Assembly: GCA_012295275.1 (NCBI GenBank)
Contig: CM022675.1
Location: 11,696,016-11,742,015 of the forward strand
Length of the DNA: 46,000 bases
Direction of reading: 5' to 3'
DNA from: Chrysomallon squamiferum
Lineage: Eukaryota; Mollusca; Gastropoda; Neomphalida; Peltospiridae
The notes under the pieces: model-generated
The model's database searches: none
Told to the model about the DNA's origin: nothing
Seen by the model: only the letters and a program-made list of their open reading frames with translations
Part shown: positions 13,413 through 31,006 of the stretch, piece after piece
Layout: each line of letters opens with the position of its first letter
How positions within the stretch are numbered: the first letter of the stretch is position 1
Translations under genes and position numbers: made by a program

Positions 13413-14024
13413 ATGGGTAAAGAAGATCAAATAATGGAATTCGTCGAGTTGCAGCAGCCATTATCCTCGAAGGAACAGTGTCATCCAGAAGCTGACCATC
13501 CTGTCACGATGACGGGGACAATTGTCCGTGGATACCAGACTGGACAAGTGGTCCAGGTGCAGATGGATCTTTCTGACAAACAGCTGCAACGACTGACCAG
13601 CAGGGAAGAACCAACTCCAACGACAGTGTGTGGCAGACGTAAAGGTCCTCACATACTGTTGCTGTCCTTCTTTTGCATTCCGTTTGCCCTTTTCTCATCT
13701 ATTTGCGTTGCTTTCTACATGGGAACAATGACTTGGTACAATTTGCATTTGTATTTTAGCGAAGACAAAAGCATTTGGCACAGAATAACGATATGTCCGT
13801 TGCTCATATTGACTTTCCCGTTCACTGTTGGACTTTCTGCTGTTGGTATAGGATTTTATGCTTCGGTAATTCAGGTGTCGTGGTCTTACAGCAGCTGGTA
13901 CAAGGAATTCTGGGACTTCGAGAAGGGTTTTTTCGGCTGGGTGTGTAAGAAATGTGGTCTGCCCCAGTGCTCACCTTACGAAGTTGTAATTTTAGACGAA
14001 TCTCAGCAGACTCTTCCTGATTAA
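13413..14024 (+). CDS. TMEM169: Transmembrane protein 169 (TMEM169) orthologue
   Basis: A 203-residue membrane protein. Residues 31-63 (VTMTGTIVRG followed by QVVQVQMDLSDKQLQRLT) match the conserved cytosolic block of TMEM169, which in vertebrates reads V-T-L-T-G-T-I-x-R-G. Two hydrophobic segments follow at about 80-104 and 122-155, separated by a WYN...IWHRI linker. The C-terminus has the family signature E-K-G-F-x-G-W-[VL]-C and C-S-P-Y. Vertebrate TMEM169 is about 300 residues; this protein lacks most of the long charged N-terminus. The start at 13413 (context AAGATGG) is the first ATG after a probable splice acceptor (ttttttccag, exon from 13270), so the whole CDS sits in one exon. The cellular role of TMEM169 is poorly known; it is predicted to be a multi-pass membrane protein. 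The codon pattern is clean, with no breaks. An upstream exon could still add N-terminal residues. Confidence 0.9.
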   Translation: MGKEDQIMEFVELQQPLSSKEQCHPEADHPVTMTGTIVRGYQTGQVVQVQMDLSDKQLQRLTSREEPTPTTVCGRRKGPHILLLSFFCIPFALFSSICVAFYMGTMTWYNLHLYFSEDKSIWHRITICPLLILTFPFTVGLSAVGIGFYASVIQVSWSYSSWYKEFWDFEKGFFGWVCKKCGLPQCSPYEVVILDESQQTLPD

Positions 14025-17000
14025 GGTTTGATTTATAAAATGTTGTTTTATTATTTATTTATACAGAAGTCACTTGATTAAAACAGAAAAAAAACCCATT
14101 AGTATCATTTGATATATATATATATTTTATTTATTATAAATTTTTTTTTTTAATCTTTGTGTCAGATAAACCACAATAATGAAGTAATTTATACTGAAAA
14201 AAAAAAGCATTTTAAATGGTATATTTTTAAAACATTAGCCACATATTTACATACTATTTTTAAAAAAGATTTAATTCTCAGTGGGTCATATATTTAAAAT
14301 ATTTGAATTGTGACTTTTTTCCCGAGAGAATTACGTATTTTAACCATTTGATGGACTATTTATGACTTAACTGTGTTATATATATTCTTACTTTTATTTT
14401 ATTTTTAAAGTTTATATTGGCTCTATACTTACAAACCCCAGAAAGTATGTTAATAATACATTTACAGTTATGGTGCTAATGTAATAAAATAATTGTAATA
14501 AGGACAACATTTTGTACAGCTAAAATATTTGTTATCATTACTTATACAAAGTATAGGTATATAATGTGTTGTTACATTTCAGTTTATATTATCTCTTTTT
14601 GAAGATGAAGTACAACAGTGATATTGATCTTTTTATTTTATTTTATTTTTTTTCAATTTTTTAAAAAATATAATAAATATGTAATTAAGAAATCTGAACC
14701 AACATATCAGAGGGTTTTCTTTAAATGTAGAGAGTTACCAGTATTGTAGAAAATATATATAATACTTGTACAGGTACTAAAACATTTATCTGGTAAGCTT
14801 GGAGGACCAGAAGTTTTCCAGGCCAAATATTTACTTAAAATATAAAATAAACAACAACAAATAATAGATTAATACATTTCTAAAGCAGAGTGTCTTAATT
14901 CTCTTAAAATTCTTAAAAACCAGTATAGAATATGCTTTTCACTAGTAAGGTCCATATTTGCTAGCCTTTTAGACATGAACATAAATGAAAATAAGGTGAA
15001 ACTGAAAGAAATAGCTGCTCACTGTGATACACAGCAGTACTGTTTCACTAATTGGTATCTAATTAGAAAATAGCTAGAATTTTTTTAATTTCTGGAATAA
15101 ATGCATTTAAAACCAACATCTACATCAACTTCAGTAAGATGTAAAATTTTTATTTATTTATTTTTATTTTTTATCATGTTTGAAGATGTTTTTAAAAAAA
15201 TTACAAAAATTATTTTGTTTCTTGTATTTAGATAAGTGGTTACATACTTGAGATCTAAAATCATTTGTAAAGAAAATGGGTGATGAGAAATTTACAGGAT
15301 AAATCTGTATTAATTGTTGTTTTTATGCTGCTCTATATTTGTTTTTTATTATTATTATTATTATTATTGTTTGCTTGCTTTAATGGTGTAACATGTATGA
15401 TGTAATAGCAGGAGTTTTTGTATTTTCTTGCAATGATATTGTGAATAATGATGTACATTTTTAATATTTTATTAATATTATAATGAGCATAATAGTACTG
15501 ATAACAGTTGCTTTGTATATTTATTATTTATTTTATTTTATTATATTTTTTACACGCAGCTAGTATTTTACAAATGATGTCTAAAAACAAAAAATTGAAG
15601 AGACAAACAACTGCTTTTGTTTGAAAGTGACCGAACGGCCTTCAGTATTTACTGCATTTTTACATATATATGTGTTTTATATTCCTCAGTTGGAAATTTG
15701 TTAATGCTAAAATTGCTGCAGAAAATGTCAAACACACATTTCTGCATTTAATTTGATATAAAATAATTTAACCCTTTCTCTCCCAGACTGGAATTTGTGT
15801 GAAATGTTGGGGGTCACAACAAACAGACAAATAAATAAATATGTCTGACATCTACATAAGCCAGTGATCATTTTTAGTGCTGCCTATGTCTTTCCTGGGT
15901 TTTCTGTTCCTTTTTTCCTTCCTAAAGCACCCTGTACTGGGCCACACCCAATTCCGTTTGAAATCATTTGACTTGCACAAAGTATCTGTCTGAAACAATT
16001 CAAAGTGTTGATCTCTGTTTCCAGCAAAACTGTCTTTGTTACTGATTTCATCATCGTTGTAGTCTGATCCAGATTAATGAAAACTTTTTGATTATCCAGC
16101 ATATTTAAAGATAACACAGACACAGGTTAGTAAACTCGACAGCTAAAAATAGAACAAACCAAAAACAAAACCCTTCACTAATACATTTTTTATCTACAGT
16201 CTTGTTTATCAAGGGTCAGAGTCCAGAACCTTGTTTTTGGTGAACAGCCCCTCCTTCCGAAACCACCAAGCAGATATAATTATGGTCGTATCACAAAGTT
16301 CCCAGTTTTAGGGAGTAATCTTAATTAATGTTGCTAGCATTTATGGCATTTATAGTATCTCTGAAATTACTTTATTAAATGTTGAACATATCTCCATTAC
16401 AATAAACATTACGTCCAAGGTAGCAAAGCTTATTCCTTCCCTTTGGCAAGGGAGGTAATTCTTCACATGACATAGACTCGATGTCTTCCAAAAATCATTA
16501 AAATAATTATATAGGGATCACTTACTCTTGCAATATGTTTCATAAGAAATGTAAAATGTACAGCTTTTAGAGTAACATAAAAAGGTAGTTCCCCCCCATA
16601 AATGTTAGTCATAAAAAATATTACATCACTCTCATGAAGATTATGATGAAAGGTTAAGTCCCAAATTGAGTGGGGGAAAAAAAAACCATATTATAATATA
16701 AAAAAATACCAGTTAAAATTATACCAAAATCTCCATGAAAATATTCCAGAAATTTGAAATGTTTATGACTATGTCTCAGATTTAAGTTCTTATTTTACTG
16801 TTTGTTTACTTTTACAAATTATGAGGAAGAAAAATATAGTGTTTGTTGTTTGTCTTTCAAATCTGCCTGCAGACAATGCAGAATATTCAGATAAAAACTG
16901 ATGTGCCTCATAGTTGTTTGCTGTTAATGTACTTTTTGGATTTCCTTGTAAATTATATACGGAATTGACATTTCTGACTAGAATAGCCACCAGCAATAAC

Positions 17001-17590
17001 ATATCACCACTTAATGATGGCCAAACCACAGGCTAATAAGCACAGTGTTGGTCAATCAAATCAACACTGCCTCATGTAGGACTTGTAGCCAATGATTCAG
17101 GTTTGGCAACAACTTTTATTCCCCATATTTTTAATTTTTTTTATTTAACTTTGCATTTGTACAAAGGACAGCAAGAGCTTTCTCGCCTCTCCACATTATA
17201 GACACAAGATTCTCAGGAATCTAAAAAGAAACAGTATTTGTTACAGTAGGAATCAATCACAGCTTCTATGTTCGCTCAGCTTTACAGGAGCAGTTATCCT
17301 GGGATAGCTGTTTCATCTCCAAGCAATCTTGAATATGCAGTTTGTCGTTTTTCCCCACGAAACAGCATCTCCCACTCACTTTCGGTTGATTTTCGTATGA
17401 AAATTTGTATATGGTAGATGTATCTTGTGTAAAATAATTTAAACCTTTCCCTAGTAATTGTGGAAACATGAATATATGTAGTTCACCCATTCTTTCCTCT
17501 TTGGAATACTGTTTCAAAATACCTAGTCCTTTGGTTGAACCAGTTGCTTGTTTTTCACCCTGTATACTCTAGCATGGACTTCAGAGCATC
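14025..17590. other. TMEM169 3' flank and intergenic; no gene seen
   Basis: AT-rich with several AATAAA-like hexamers soon after the stop codon, so the 3'UTR end cannot be fixed. (TTA)n lies at about 15347-15367. The sequence AAGCACCCTGT(A/C)CTGGGCC near 15923 reappears inverted near 22537, hinting at a dispersed repeat. Open frames at 15884-16123, 16790-17029 and 17266-17517 (minus) show no recognisable protein or splice signals. Confidence 0.5.
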
Positions 17591-17596
17591 ATATTC

Positions 17597-18480
17597 CTTG
17601 CTGGGAGTAAGGTAACCAAGTCAACCAGATCGCACTTCATTGATTGTTCATTCCATGGAATTTTCAAACGAGGATTGGCAGTTGGTTTTTCTATTAAATG
17701 TACGAACCATTTTAGAAGACCTGCACAAAATTTATTATAAAGGTACCATTGGAAAATTAGATGTTGCCTTTTCCAAGAAGACAGTTGGCTGCAGCCTAGG
17801 CATGAGCCATTTATTGCATGTTTTGACAAATGTAGGTCCATCACATGAACAAAAGATTGAGCAAATGTTTTGATACTTTTAAGTGATTTACAAAATGGGA
17901 ATGTTATTCCGTTATGCCCCAGTCAGGGGTCTTGTACTTGATGGCCACTAAGCCAACACCTGCAAATGAATCACAACTAAACTGTTATCTGTTTCAATTG
18001 CACAATGATGTTGCAGGTGATGTGGCTTCATTTCTAATTGTTCTGTATGATTGTAGCAACACTTGATGTAACTGCTACCTGTGACTCTAACACTAACAGT
18101 GACATTCATATTTCCAAACAGAGTTCAAAATATCTTTTTCTGCTGTTGAATATAAGCAGTATAATCATCCTTGAAAGTGAGTGAAACTCAGAAAAAGTTT
18201 AGATAATGTTACATTTATATTACATTGAAATTGGTAAAAACAAAATGGCTTCCTTGGCCACCTACACAGTCTGTAGTAACACAGACTGTATCATCACACA
18301 TCATTGTTACTAGTAACTGTAACAGACACAGACATTTCATTTAACATCATGTTCTCAAATAGAGATCAAAATATCCTTTTCTGCTGTTGAACACAAACAG
18401 TACAATTTTCCCGAAAACTGAGTAAAACTTGGACAATTTTTAGATTGTTTCATTTGTATTACAGGTCATACCTCAGTCTT
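17597..18480 (+). repeat. Segmental duplication, copy A
   Basis: Starts at CTTGCTGGGAGTAAGGTA and runs through ATGGAATTTTCA and CCTAGGCATGAGCC to a ~240-bp repeat unit. It is nearly identical to 18779-19570. It holds a 77-residue open frame (17640-17873: SMEFSNEDWQLVFLLNV, then TIGKLDVAFSKKT) that is also present in copy B with a few substitutions. I recognise no protein in it. Confidence 0.85.
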
Positions 18481-18639
18481 CTCATCATATCTGAAATATC
18501 AGTTAAAATGTTCTGGGAGAAAATCCAACAGAAAACTAGATGATCTTTGCAGGCATGCACAAATTAACCCCCCAAAAAGTGTGGGTTTAAAACAAATATA
18601 TTAAAACAAAAATAATAATAATAAAAATGTATAATCAAC

Positions 18640-18775
18640 TAGCACCAGCTGGGTAGTCTTGTTATTAGATGTTATTAGCTTGATGTATTTTTTTATTAAG
18701 AATGACCATCTGTTTTTTTTATTTTTATTTATTTCTTTCAAAAACAAGATGACCTATGGTGATTTTCTTCACTAT
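18640..18775 (+). repeat. SINE-like element head (copy 1 of 3)
   Basis: CCAGCTGGGTAGTCTTGTTATTAG, then a T-rich stretch and TTTCAAAAACAAGATGACC. The same string order occurs at 20155 and 21536. AGCTGGGTGGT resembles a tRNA A box and the later AGTTTGATCTC (best in the 21536 copy) a B box, so a tRNA-derived SINE head is likely. Confidence 0.45.
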
Positions 18776-18778
18776 TTT

Positions 18779-19570
18779 CTTGCTGGGAGTAAGGTAGCCA
18801 AGTCAACCAAATCAAATTCCATGGAATTTTCAGACGAGGATTGGCAGTTGGTTTTTCTTTTAAATGTACGAACCATTTTAGAAGACCTGCACAAAATTTA
18901 TTATAAAGGTACCATTGGAAAATTAGATGTTGCCTTTTCCAAGATGACAGTTGGTTGCAGCCTAGGCATGAGCCATTTATTGCATGTTTTGACAAATGTA
19001 GGTCCATCACTTTAACAAAAGATTGAGCAAATGTTTTGATACTTTTAAGTGATTCACAAAATGGGAATGTTATTCCGTTATGCCCCAGTCATGGGTCTTG
19101 TACTTGACTGCCACTAAGCCAACACCTGCAAATGAATCACAACTAAACTGTTCTCTGTTTCAATTGCACAATGATATTGCAGGTGATGTGGCTTCATTTC
19201 TAATTGTTCTGTATGATTGTAGCAACACTTGATGTAACTGCTACCTGTGACTCTAACACTAACAGTGACATTCATATTTCCAAACAGAATTCAAAATATC
19301 TTTTTCTGCTGTTGAATATAAGCAGTATAATCATCCTTGAAAGTGAGTGAAACTTAGATAAAGTTTAGATAATGTTACATTTATATTACATTGAAATTGG
19401 TAAAAACAAAATGGCTTCCTTGGCCACCTACACAGTCTGTAGTAACACAGACTGTATCATCACATATCATTGTTACTAGTAACTGTAACAGACACAGACA
19501 TTTCATTTAACATCATGTTCTCAAATAGAAATCAAAATATCCTTTTCTGCTGTTGAACACAAACAGTACA
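18779..19570 (+). repeat. Segmental duplication, copy B
   Basis: Near-identical copy of 17597-18400, offset by about 1.17-1.18 kb. It keeps the same open frame (ending at 19015) with changes such as Asn to Asp and Lys to Met and an earlier stop (ACTTTAACA versus ACATGAACA). The high identity argues for recent duplication. Confidence 0.85.
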
Positions 19571-20154
19571 ATCATCCTTGAAAGTGAGTGAAACTTAGAT
19601 AAAGTTTAGATAATGTTACATTTATATTACATTGAAATTGGTAAAAACAAAATGGCTTCCTTGGCCACCTACACAGTCTGTAGTAATACAGACTGTATCA
19701 TCACATATCATTGTTACTAGTAACTGTAACAAACACAGACATTTCATTTAACATCATGTTCTCAAATAGAAATCAAAATATCCTTTTCTGCTGTTGAATA
19801 TAAGCAGTATAATCATCCTTGAAAGTGAGTGAAACTTAGATAAAGTTTAGATAATGTTACATTTATATTACATTGAAATTGGTAAAAACGAATTGGCTTC
19901 CTGTGACTATAACACTAACAGTGACATTCATATTTCCAAACAGAATTCAAAATATCCTTTTCTGCTGTTGAATTATAAGCAGTATAATTATCCTGGCAAC
20001 TCAGTAAAACTTAGATAAAGTTTAGAGTGTTACATTTATATTGCAGGTCATACCTGTTTCTTCTCCTTGTATGAAAAATGTTCATCAAATTTATCAGCAG
20101 GAGGATCTTTGTAAAATCAGATCTCTGACTTCAATTCATTCCCCAAAAATCAAG

Positions 20155-20250
20155 TAGCACCAGCTGGGTGGTCTTGTTATTTGTATGTATTTTTTTATCA
20201 AGAACAATCATCTGTTGTATTTCTTTCTTTTAAAAACAAGATGATCTGTG
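20155..20250 (+). repeat. SINE-like element head (copy 2 of 3)
   Basis: ACCAGCTGGGTGGTCTTGTTATT, followed by a T-rich stretch, CATCTGTTGTATTTC and AAAAACAAGATGATC. It is a shortened relative of the elements at 18640 and 21536. Confidence 0.45.
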
Positions 20251-20619
20251 GACATGTTCTTCTGTAATTCAGTTGTTTAGTAATTTTTCCAGGTGATTGG
20301 CTTCATTTGCAGTCGTTCCGTATCATGATAGCAAAATGTAACAGTGACAGAAATTTGATTTAAAATTATATATATATATATATGAATTCTTGTTTTCCTC
20401 ATTATATTTAAAAAAATTAATTTAAAGAAAAAAAATGACATTCTTGATATTTGTTTTTGTGAAAAGCGGATGGCATGATTTGTAAATGCAAAATAGTGTA
20501 TATAAAATTATAATAATCTTCATCCCATCTTTGAAATCAGAAGTCCTTTTGTGCTGTTGAATGGTATAATTTTCCTGGAATTCAATTAAGACTGTTACAT
20601 TTATGTTACAGGTCACACC

Positions 20620-20908
20620 ACCTATGTCTTCACTTTATAAGAGATATCCATTACGATCTTGGCCTTGTATTGGGAGAGCATTCATCAAACAGCTGAATGA
20701 TCAATGCAAATTTATCGAAAATGAGTAATGCCAAAAGATTTAGCATTATCTATATAACGTCTTTTTTATTTATTTATTTATTTATTTATTTATTTTGTCT
20801 TTGTTTCTTTCTTGTTTTTTCAAAATTTAATAAAAAGTGTTGCAGTGATGACTAAAATTATATTTAGTTGTTCAAGAGATTTATAAAAAAAAATATAAAA
20901 AAAATAGA

Positions 20909-20943
<35 letters not shown>

Positions 20944-21535
20944 TATATTAGGAAAGTTGTAATGAATTCCAAAACTACAGTGAAAATGAGGTTTGAGTAA
21001 CAGCTGACTTACAGTATTAAACACATCATCATCATCATTATTTGTGCATACTTACATGTGAATAAATGAGAGCTGACTCTTATCATTAATTTGATTAGTC
21101 TTGTATGTGTACCTGTCATGACATTCAGTCCTTAGACCAAGTGCAGTTCTCCTCATCTGAGGAATTGTAGACGTTGATAATTTCACAGTCATCATCACTG
21201 ACAATGTCATTGTCTCTGATTGAGAACTGGAACTGATTGGTTAAGTTCTAACCTTTCAACAACCAATGGGAATGCACCCTAAGATCTTTCATACAAATTT
21301 GACTGGTTACGCTGCAAGGACTAATTATTCAGTAAATTTTACACAAATGAAATAATCATCCAAGCTGTGTATGCTAGCTCTGTAGTATCAGGTATCCTTA
21401 CATTTTGTATGATTATAAACCTTCAGTTAAATAGTGTTCCCCTCTAAATATCATGACAATTACTTGATACCTGTTCATACTACAGAGAAATTTATATGCA
21501 ATTTTAAAAAAAAAATATATATATATTTTCAAATG
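20620..21535. other. Intergenic; no gene seen
   Basis: Contains TTTA repeats (20767-20795), (AAT)n at 20909-20941 and unique AT-rich sequence. No exon or RNA gene could be supported. Confidence 0.6.
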
Positions 21536-21800
21536 CCATCAGCTCGGTGGTGTGGTTACTAAAAGTTATTAGTTTGATCTCAGAGTTTAAAAAGTGATCA
21601 TCTGTTGTTATTTTTAATCCTTCAAAAACAAGATGTCCTCTTATGAAACATTAAAAAAAAAAAATTCATGTTTTTCTGGTGATGTGGCTTTGTTTTTCTA
21701 ATAGTTCTAAATTCGTAAATTCCCAAATGATATGTATAATAATTGTCTTCTCTTCCGAGTCAAATTGAGATCAAAATATCCTTTTCTGCTGTTGAAATAT
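21536..21800 (+). repeat. SINE-like element (copy 3 of 3) with tRNA-like boxes
   Basis: ATCAGCTCGGTGGTGTGGTTACTAAAAG resembles the tRNA A-box region, and TTAGTTTGATCTCAGAG about 30 bases later resembles a B box. The body continues with CATCTGTTGTTA and AAAAACAAGATGTCC, then a piece of the ~240-bp unit (CAAAATATCCTTTTCTGCTGTTGAAA near 21771). The best-preserved head of the three. Confidence 0.5.
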
Positions 21801-21896
21801 AAACAGACATGGAAAATTAAACTAAGGTATACTTAGTGAGTGAATCTGTGGCCTGAATGTTTTAAACTTCTAGCCAATTTCCAAATTTTATTGAAT

Positions 21897-21928
<32 letters not shown>

Positions 21929-23710
21929 CATTTTTTTCACATCCCATTATTTTTCAGTTTCTATTTATTTATTCGTGAAATCTCTATTCATGGGCATAAC
22001 ATACTTACCTACATTTGTATCCAAGACAAATGCCAAAAATATAAGTAACAAATGGAGGGCAGTGGCAATGACATTTTTTATTGTTCTGTTGTTGTTGTTT
22101 TTTTTCTTTTTGTCATTTTGCCTCTCAAATCTGTCAGAAGAGAGTTCTTGAATTCTACCTTTTTGTTGGTGAAACAAAATAAAAGAAAGTTAATACAGCA
22201 GCTACCAGCTTTCTGTCCCTGCAAAATGTGTAGATTCCTGTTCTTCCCATTTTCCTAATGTTACATGCAGCTCAGAACCTTACAATGATAGTTGTATTTA
22301 GCAGATCCTTGTGAACCAGTTTGTAAAACAAAAAAAATAAAAACAAAATTGTCAGTTATTACAGAAAGATAAATGGTGGGCAAATTTTGTTTTTATTCTT
22401 TTCATCATCTTTTCACTGTCTTTTAATACCTGATCTTACATACAACCAGATTATAAGAATTAATAAGAATAGTTATTTAGCTCTAACATAATTCTGAGTG
22501 TGATGCAAATCTGGTGACCCCTTCTTCTTAGTTTTGGCCCAGGACAGGGTGCTTGAGGATTTCTTTATTATTAACACAGAAAGCAAGTACAGTAAAGTGA
22601 AAAGCATACTAGTGCAATAAAATATCTAAAAAATGGCATCCCTATCATGGCCCCCTCCTTGTCTAATTATTATATATTTATTCCTGCTCAGATCTGTATA
22701 TGGTCACGTTTGTTAAAAGAAATATGTAAAATTTGACTGACTTGCTAAGACTGCATAAAAATACGTATGTAATATTAAAATAAGGGTAATTTCCATCTGT
22801 TAACAAACAAAAAACAAATATTTTTTTTATGAGCAAATGTTTTTTCAAACGTTAGAAATGAGAAACCATATTTTACTTCTTGTCAAGGTCACTTTGGGTC
22901 AGAGAAAAGATGCCAACTGAGTAATATAATTAATTTAATACAGATCTGTTTATTGACAGTAACAGTCATGAAAATCAGGTTGTTACTTTTGATGCTGTGT
23001 TTGCATTTTAATGGTTTATTTATCATCATGATGACAATTTATTTATTTACTTGGTAACATTTTCTATTTTAAAATGAGAAGTATGAATATTATTTTTTTT
23101 GAGTCTGTTGATACAAATTTCAGTTAAAGTCTGACTTTTTAATGGTTGTGATTTATCCAGTAAGAATAATGAATAAAAGGTAATTTTATTTAATTATCTA
23201 TATATATTATTTTCGTGTTTATATTCAGACACCATCTTCCAAGCTAGCTTCCATTTCTGTAAAAACAAATGTTAAAAATATTGCCTTGCTTTTTATGGTT
23301 GTGATGTTTTTTTCTGTAAATTAATTCCATATTATTTTACTTTACAGTGACTATAAACTTACATTTTTACCTATTGCGATCCCACTTTTTTTTATATAAA
23401 ATGTTTAATTGGTAATAAATGTCTTTTTAATATACATATACATGATAAAATTTATTACAATTTTTAAATTATTTACTATTACTATGTATATTTTAATTAC
23501 TGTTTTGATATTATATTTGACACAGAAAATAAAAATAATAAATATATATAAAGAAACCACACTGTCAATGAAGTTAATAATGTGCATGACCTATAAAAAT
23601 TGTCAATGTTCATTATGAATTTTTTTTTTTTTTTTTTTTTATAAATATTTTTTACATGTCACTTTTTAATAAAGAACATTTAAATGTTGTAAAATGGTGT
23701 GCTGTTGTTA

Positions 23711-23745
<35 letters not shown>

Positions 23746-23913
23746 TTAGTTTTATTTTATTTTAACAGTTGGTGAATGGACAGTATTAATGGGCATCCCA
23801 GTGAAATGATTCATAAAATAAATTTTTGAAAATGACACTCATTGCTTAATGATGGCAATGAAGTTAGTAATGAGTATAATAAAATAATATTTTATCATTA
23901 TTATTATTATTAT

Positions 23914-23946
<33 letters not shown>

Positions 23947-24190
23947 ATTTTAAGCCTTTTGTATCCTGAAAAATAAATAAGTCTGATTCAGTTTCTTTGT
24001 AGAAAAACGAATGCAAGTGTTTTTCAGATTTTTCACGGTCACAATAAACAAAATATACACGCTTAAAACGATGCACTTAATTCGTCAGTATGGGCTTATT
24101 TCATTTTTTATTATTATTTTTAAATGTTTAAAATTTAAATTTTTGAGTGATCAAAATTGATAAGCATTAGCTGATGTTTCTAAGGCTGTT
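21801..24190. other. Intergenic; no gene seen
   Basis: A long poly-T tract lies at 21899-21928, poly-T at 23620-23641, (ATT)n at 23712-23744, and ATT/AGT runs at 23897-23946. Short frames at 21840-22258 and 23405-23618 are AT-rich with no recognisable product. Confidence 0.6.
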
Positions 24191-24198
24191 TCGTGAAA

Positions 24199-24396
24199 AT
24201 GGACGTCAAAAATTCACATAGGAAGAAGGAAAACAACCAGCGAAATAAAGGAAAGACAACTTTCGATAATAACTTGTACGTGACTCAATCTGAAAAGAGA
24301 TTTTACACTGTTATGAAAAGATGTCAAAGACTGCATGTAAAAGTAACACGTACAATAATATATCAACAGCATCGTCAACAACAACGACAACAATAG
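24199..24396 (+). CDS. Possible small ORF or first exon, unrecognised
   Basis: An open frame from ATG at 24199 (context AAAATGG) gives 65 residues. A Lys/Asn/Arg-rich start (MDVKNSHRKKENNQRNKGK) is followed by a more protein-like stretch (LYVTQSEKRFYTVMKRCQR) and a Gln-rich end translated from CAA repeats. A donor-like AAAA|gtaaca near 24340 would end a coding exon just before the repeat. No family is recognised and no partner exon was found, so this may be chance. It lies about 1 kb upstream of the ENPP gene on the same strand. Confidence 0.15.
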   Translation: MDVKNSHRKKENNQRNKGKTTFDNNLYVTQSEKRFYTVMKRCQRLHVKVTRTIIYQQHRQQQRQQ

Positions 24397-24779
24397 CAAT
24401 ATTAATAATAATATCAACAACAATAATAAGCATATAAATAAAAATATAATGAAATTCAAAGACACATACAAATATATAATCAAATGAAAAAATAAAATAA
24501 AATAAAAGGAAAAACATTAAGAAGCATATCAACGTGGGGAATAATTTCTCAATTCGTTGCTAATGCTGAGCAGTTGATACGCAGTTATTTAAGTTCTTGT
24601 AATATAAACATAACATGACCAAATTTTCAAAATCAAATATCAAGATTTAATATTTTTATCTTTTTCCAGTTTTATACGATTAGAATTTGAATAAAGGACA
24701 AGGTGATTAATTAAACCAGTAGATATTTTAATATAGACGACTGATGTATCTAATCATAAAATAATATAAATGATGGTGA

Positions 24780-24878
24780 TGTACATAATAATAATAACAA
24801 CGATAATAACGACGATGATAATAATTAACGATAATAATCATAACGACGATAATACTAATGATTAAAACGATAATAACG

Positions 24879-24909
<31 letters not shown>

Positions 24910-25060
24910 CTATAGTAATGATTAAGATGATGATATGCAGGTAGAAAGTGGGAAGGGATATATATATATATATACTGAGGGAGCGAAAGAGAGAGAGAAA
25001 GTGTATGTATGTATGTAGGTATGTGTGACGTTTTATAAACGAGTAATTCAGTAAGATTAT

Positions 25061-25085
<25 letters not shown>
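24780..25085. repeat. AAT/GAT repeats, (TA)n and poly-A
   Basis: ATAATAACGATAATAAT-type runs (24785-24935), (TA)8 at 24959-24975, a GA-rich piece (24977-25000), TATG repeats, and a poly-A tract at 25059-25085. Confidence 0.8.
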
Positions 25086-25092
<7 letters not shown>

Positions 25093-25352
25093 AGTAGAGT
25101 AGGAGGGCTAAAAACCGGTTTTTCTCTTTCCGGCATTAACAAAAACTGGCTGATTTTGCTCGATCTAAAAATAAAGACACATTATTTTTTTTCGTTCCAT
25201 GCGTAACGTGAGTCGTAAAGGCTTATCCACCCACCTGCGTTAATAACTCCGAGGTGTAGTAAAACTGGTTTTTGCTGACCCCGTTTCTCGAAGCAGAAAC
25301 GACCCGTGTAGTAAAAACACCAAAGAGGAGGAACACTTATTTAACATACAGC

Positions 25353-30686
<5,334 letters not shown>

Positions 30687-30773
30687 CAACTAATCAAACG
30701 ATCAGTTGTGCATTGGCTACGAATTTCAAAAGTTTTAACAGAAATTAAAATGATCTAATCTCACGCATGACAG

Positions 30774-30774
30774 C

Positions 30775-30862
<88 letters not shown>

Positions 30863-31006
30863 AAATCATAAGTTTTATTTTCTTATACCTATACTGTATG
30901 ACATTTGTTTACATAACTTTTATGTTTGTATATTGTTCTAACGTTATTGTGTCACTGTATCATATAACTGTTGTGTGTACTAAAGTTTAATATTTCAGTA
31001 CGTTTT
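30774..31006 (+). repeat. Duplicated tail of ENPP intron 1 downstream of the gene
   Basis: A (GA)n array (30776-30861) is followed by TTTTATGTTTGTATATTGTTCTAAC and GTGTACTAAAGTTTA, matching 25992-26074 inside intron 1. The copy ends in atatttcag (31008), like the genuine acceptor, but what follows is not exon 2. It is a remnant of a partial ENPP duplication. Confidence 0.75.

Larger units (their letters stand above)
18118..19990 (+). repeat. ~240-bp tandem repeat family
   Basis: Units begin around TCAAAATATCCTTTTCTGCTGTTGAA and run through GTGAGTGAAACTTAG, AATGGCTTCCTTGGCCACC and CATTTCATTTAACATCATG. Starts are seen near 18122, 18365, 19287, 19530, 19772 and 19947, the last after an internal jump at GGCTTCCTGTGAC. 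Each full unit carries a hairpin, ACAGTCTG...CAGACTGT. Isolated pieces recur near 20538 and 21771. Confidence 0.8.

Noticed and set aside
15884-17517. Minus-strand open frames of about 80 residues
   Set aside because: No splice sites or family similarity; within the length expected by chance or from old repeats.
25272-25352. Upstream in-frame extension of ENPP exon 1
   Set aside because: It has no ATG (it would need TTG), and the signal peptide starts naturally at the ATG at 25353.
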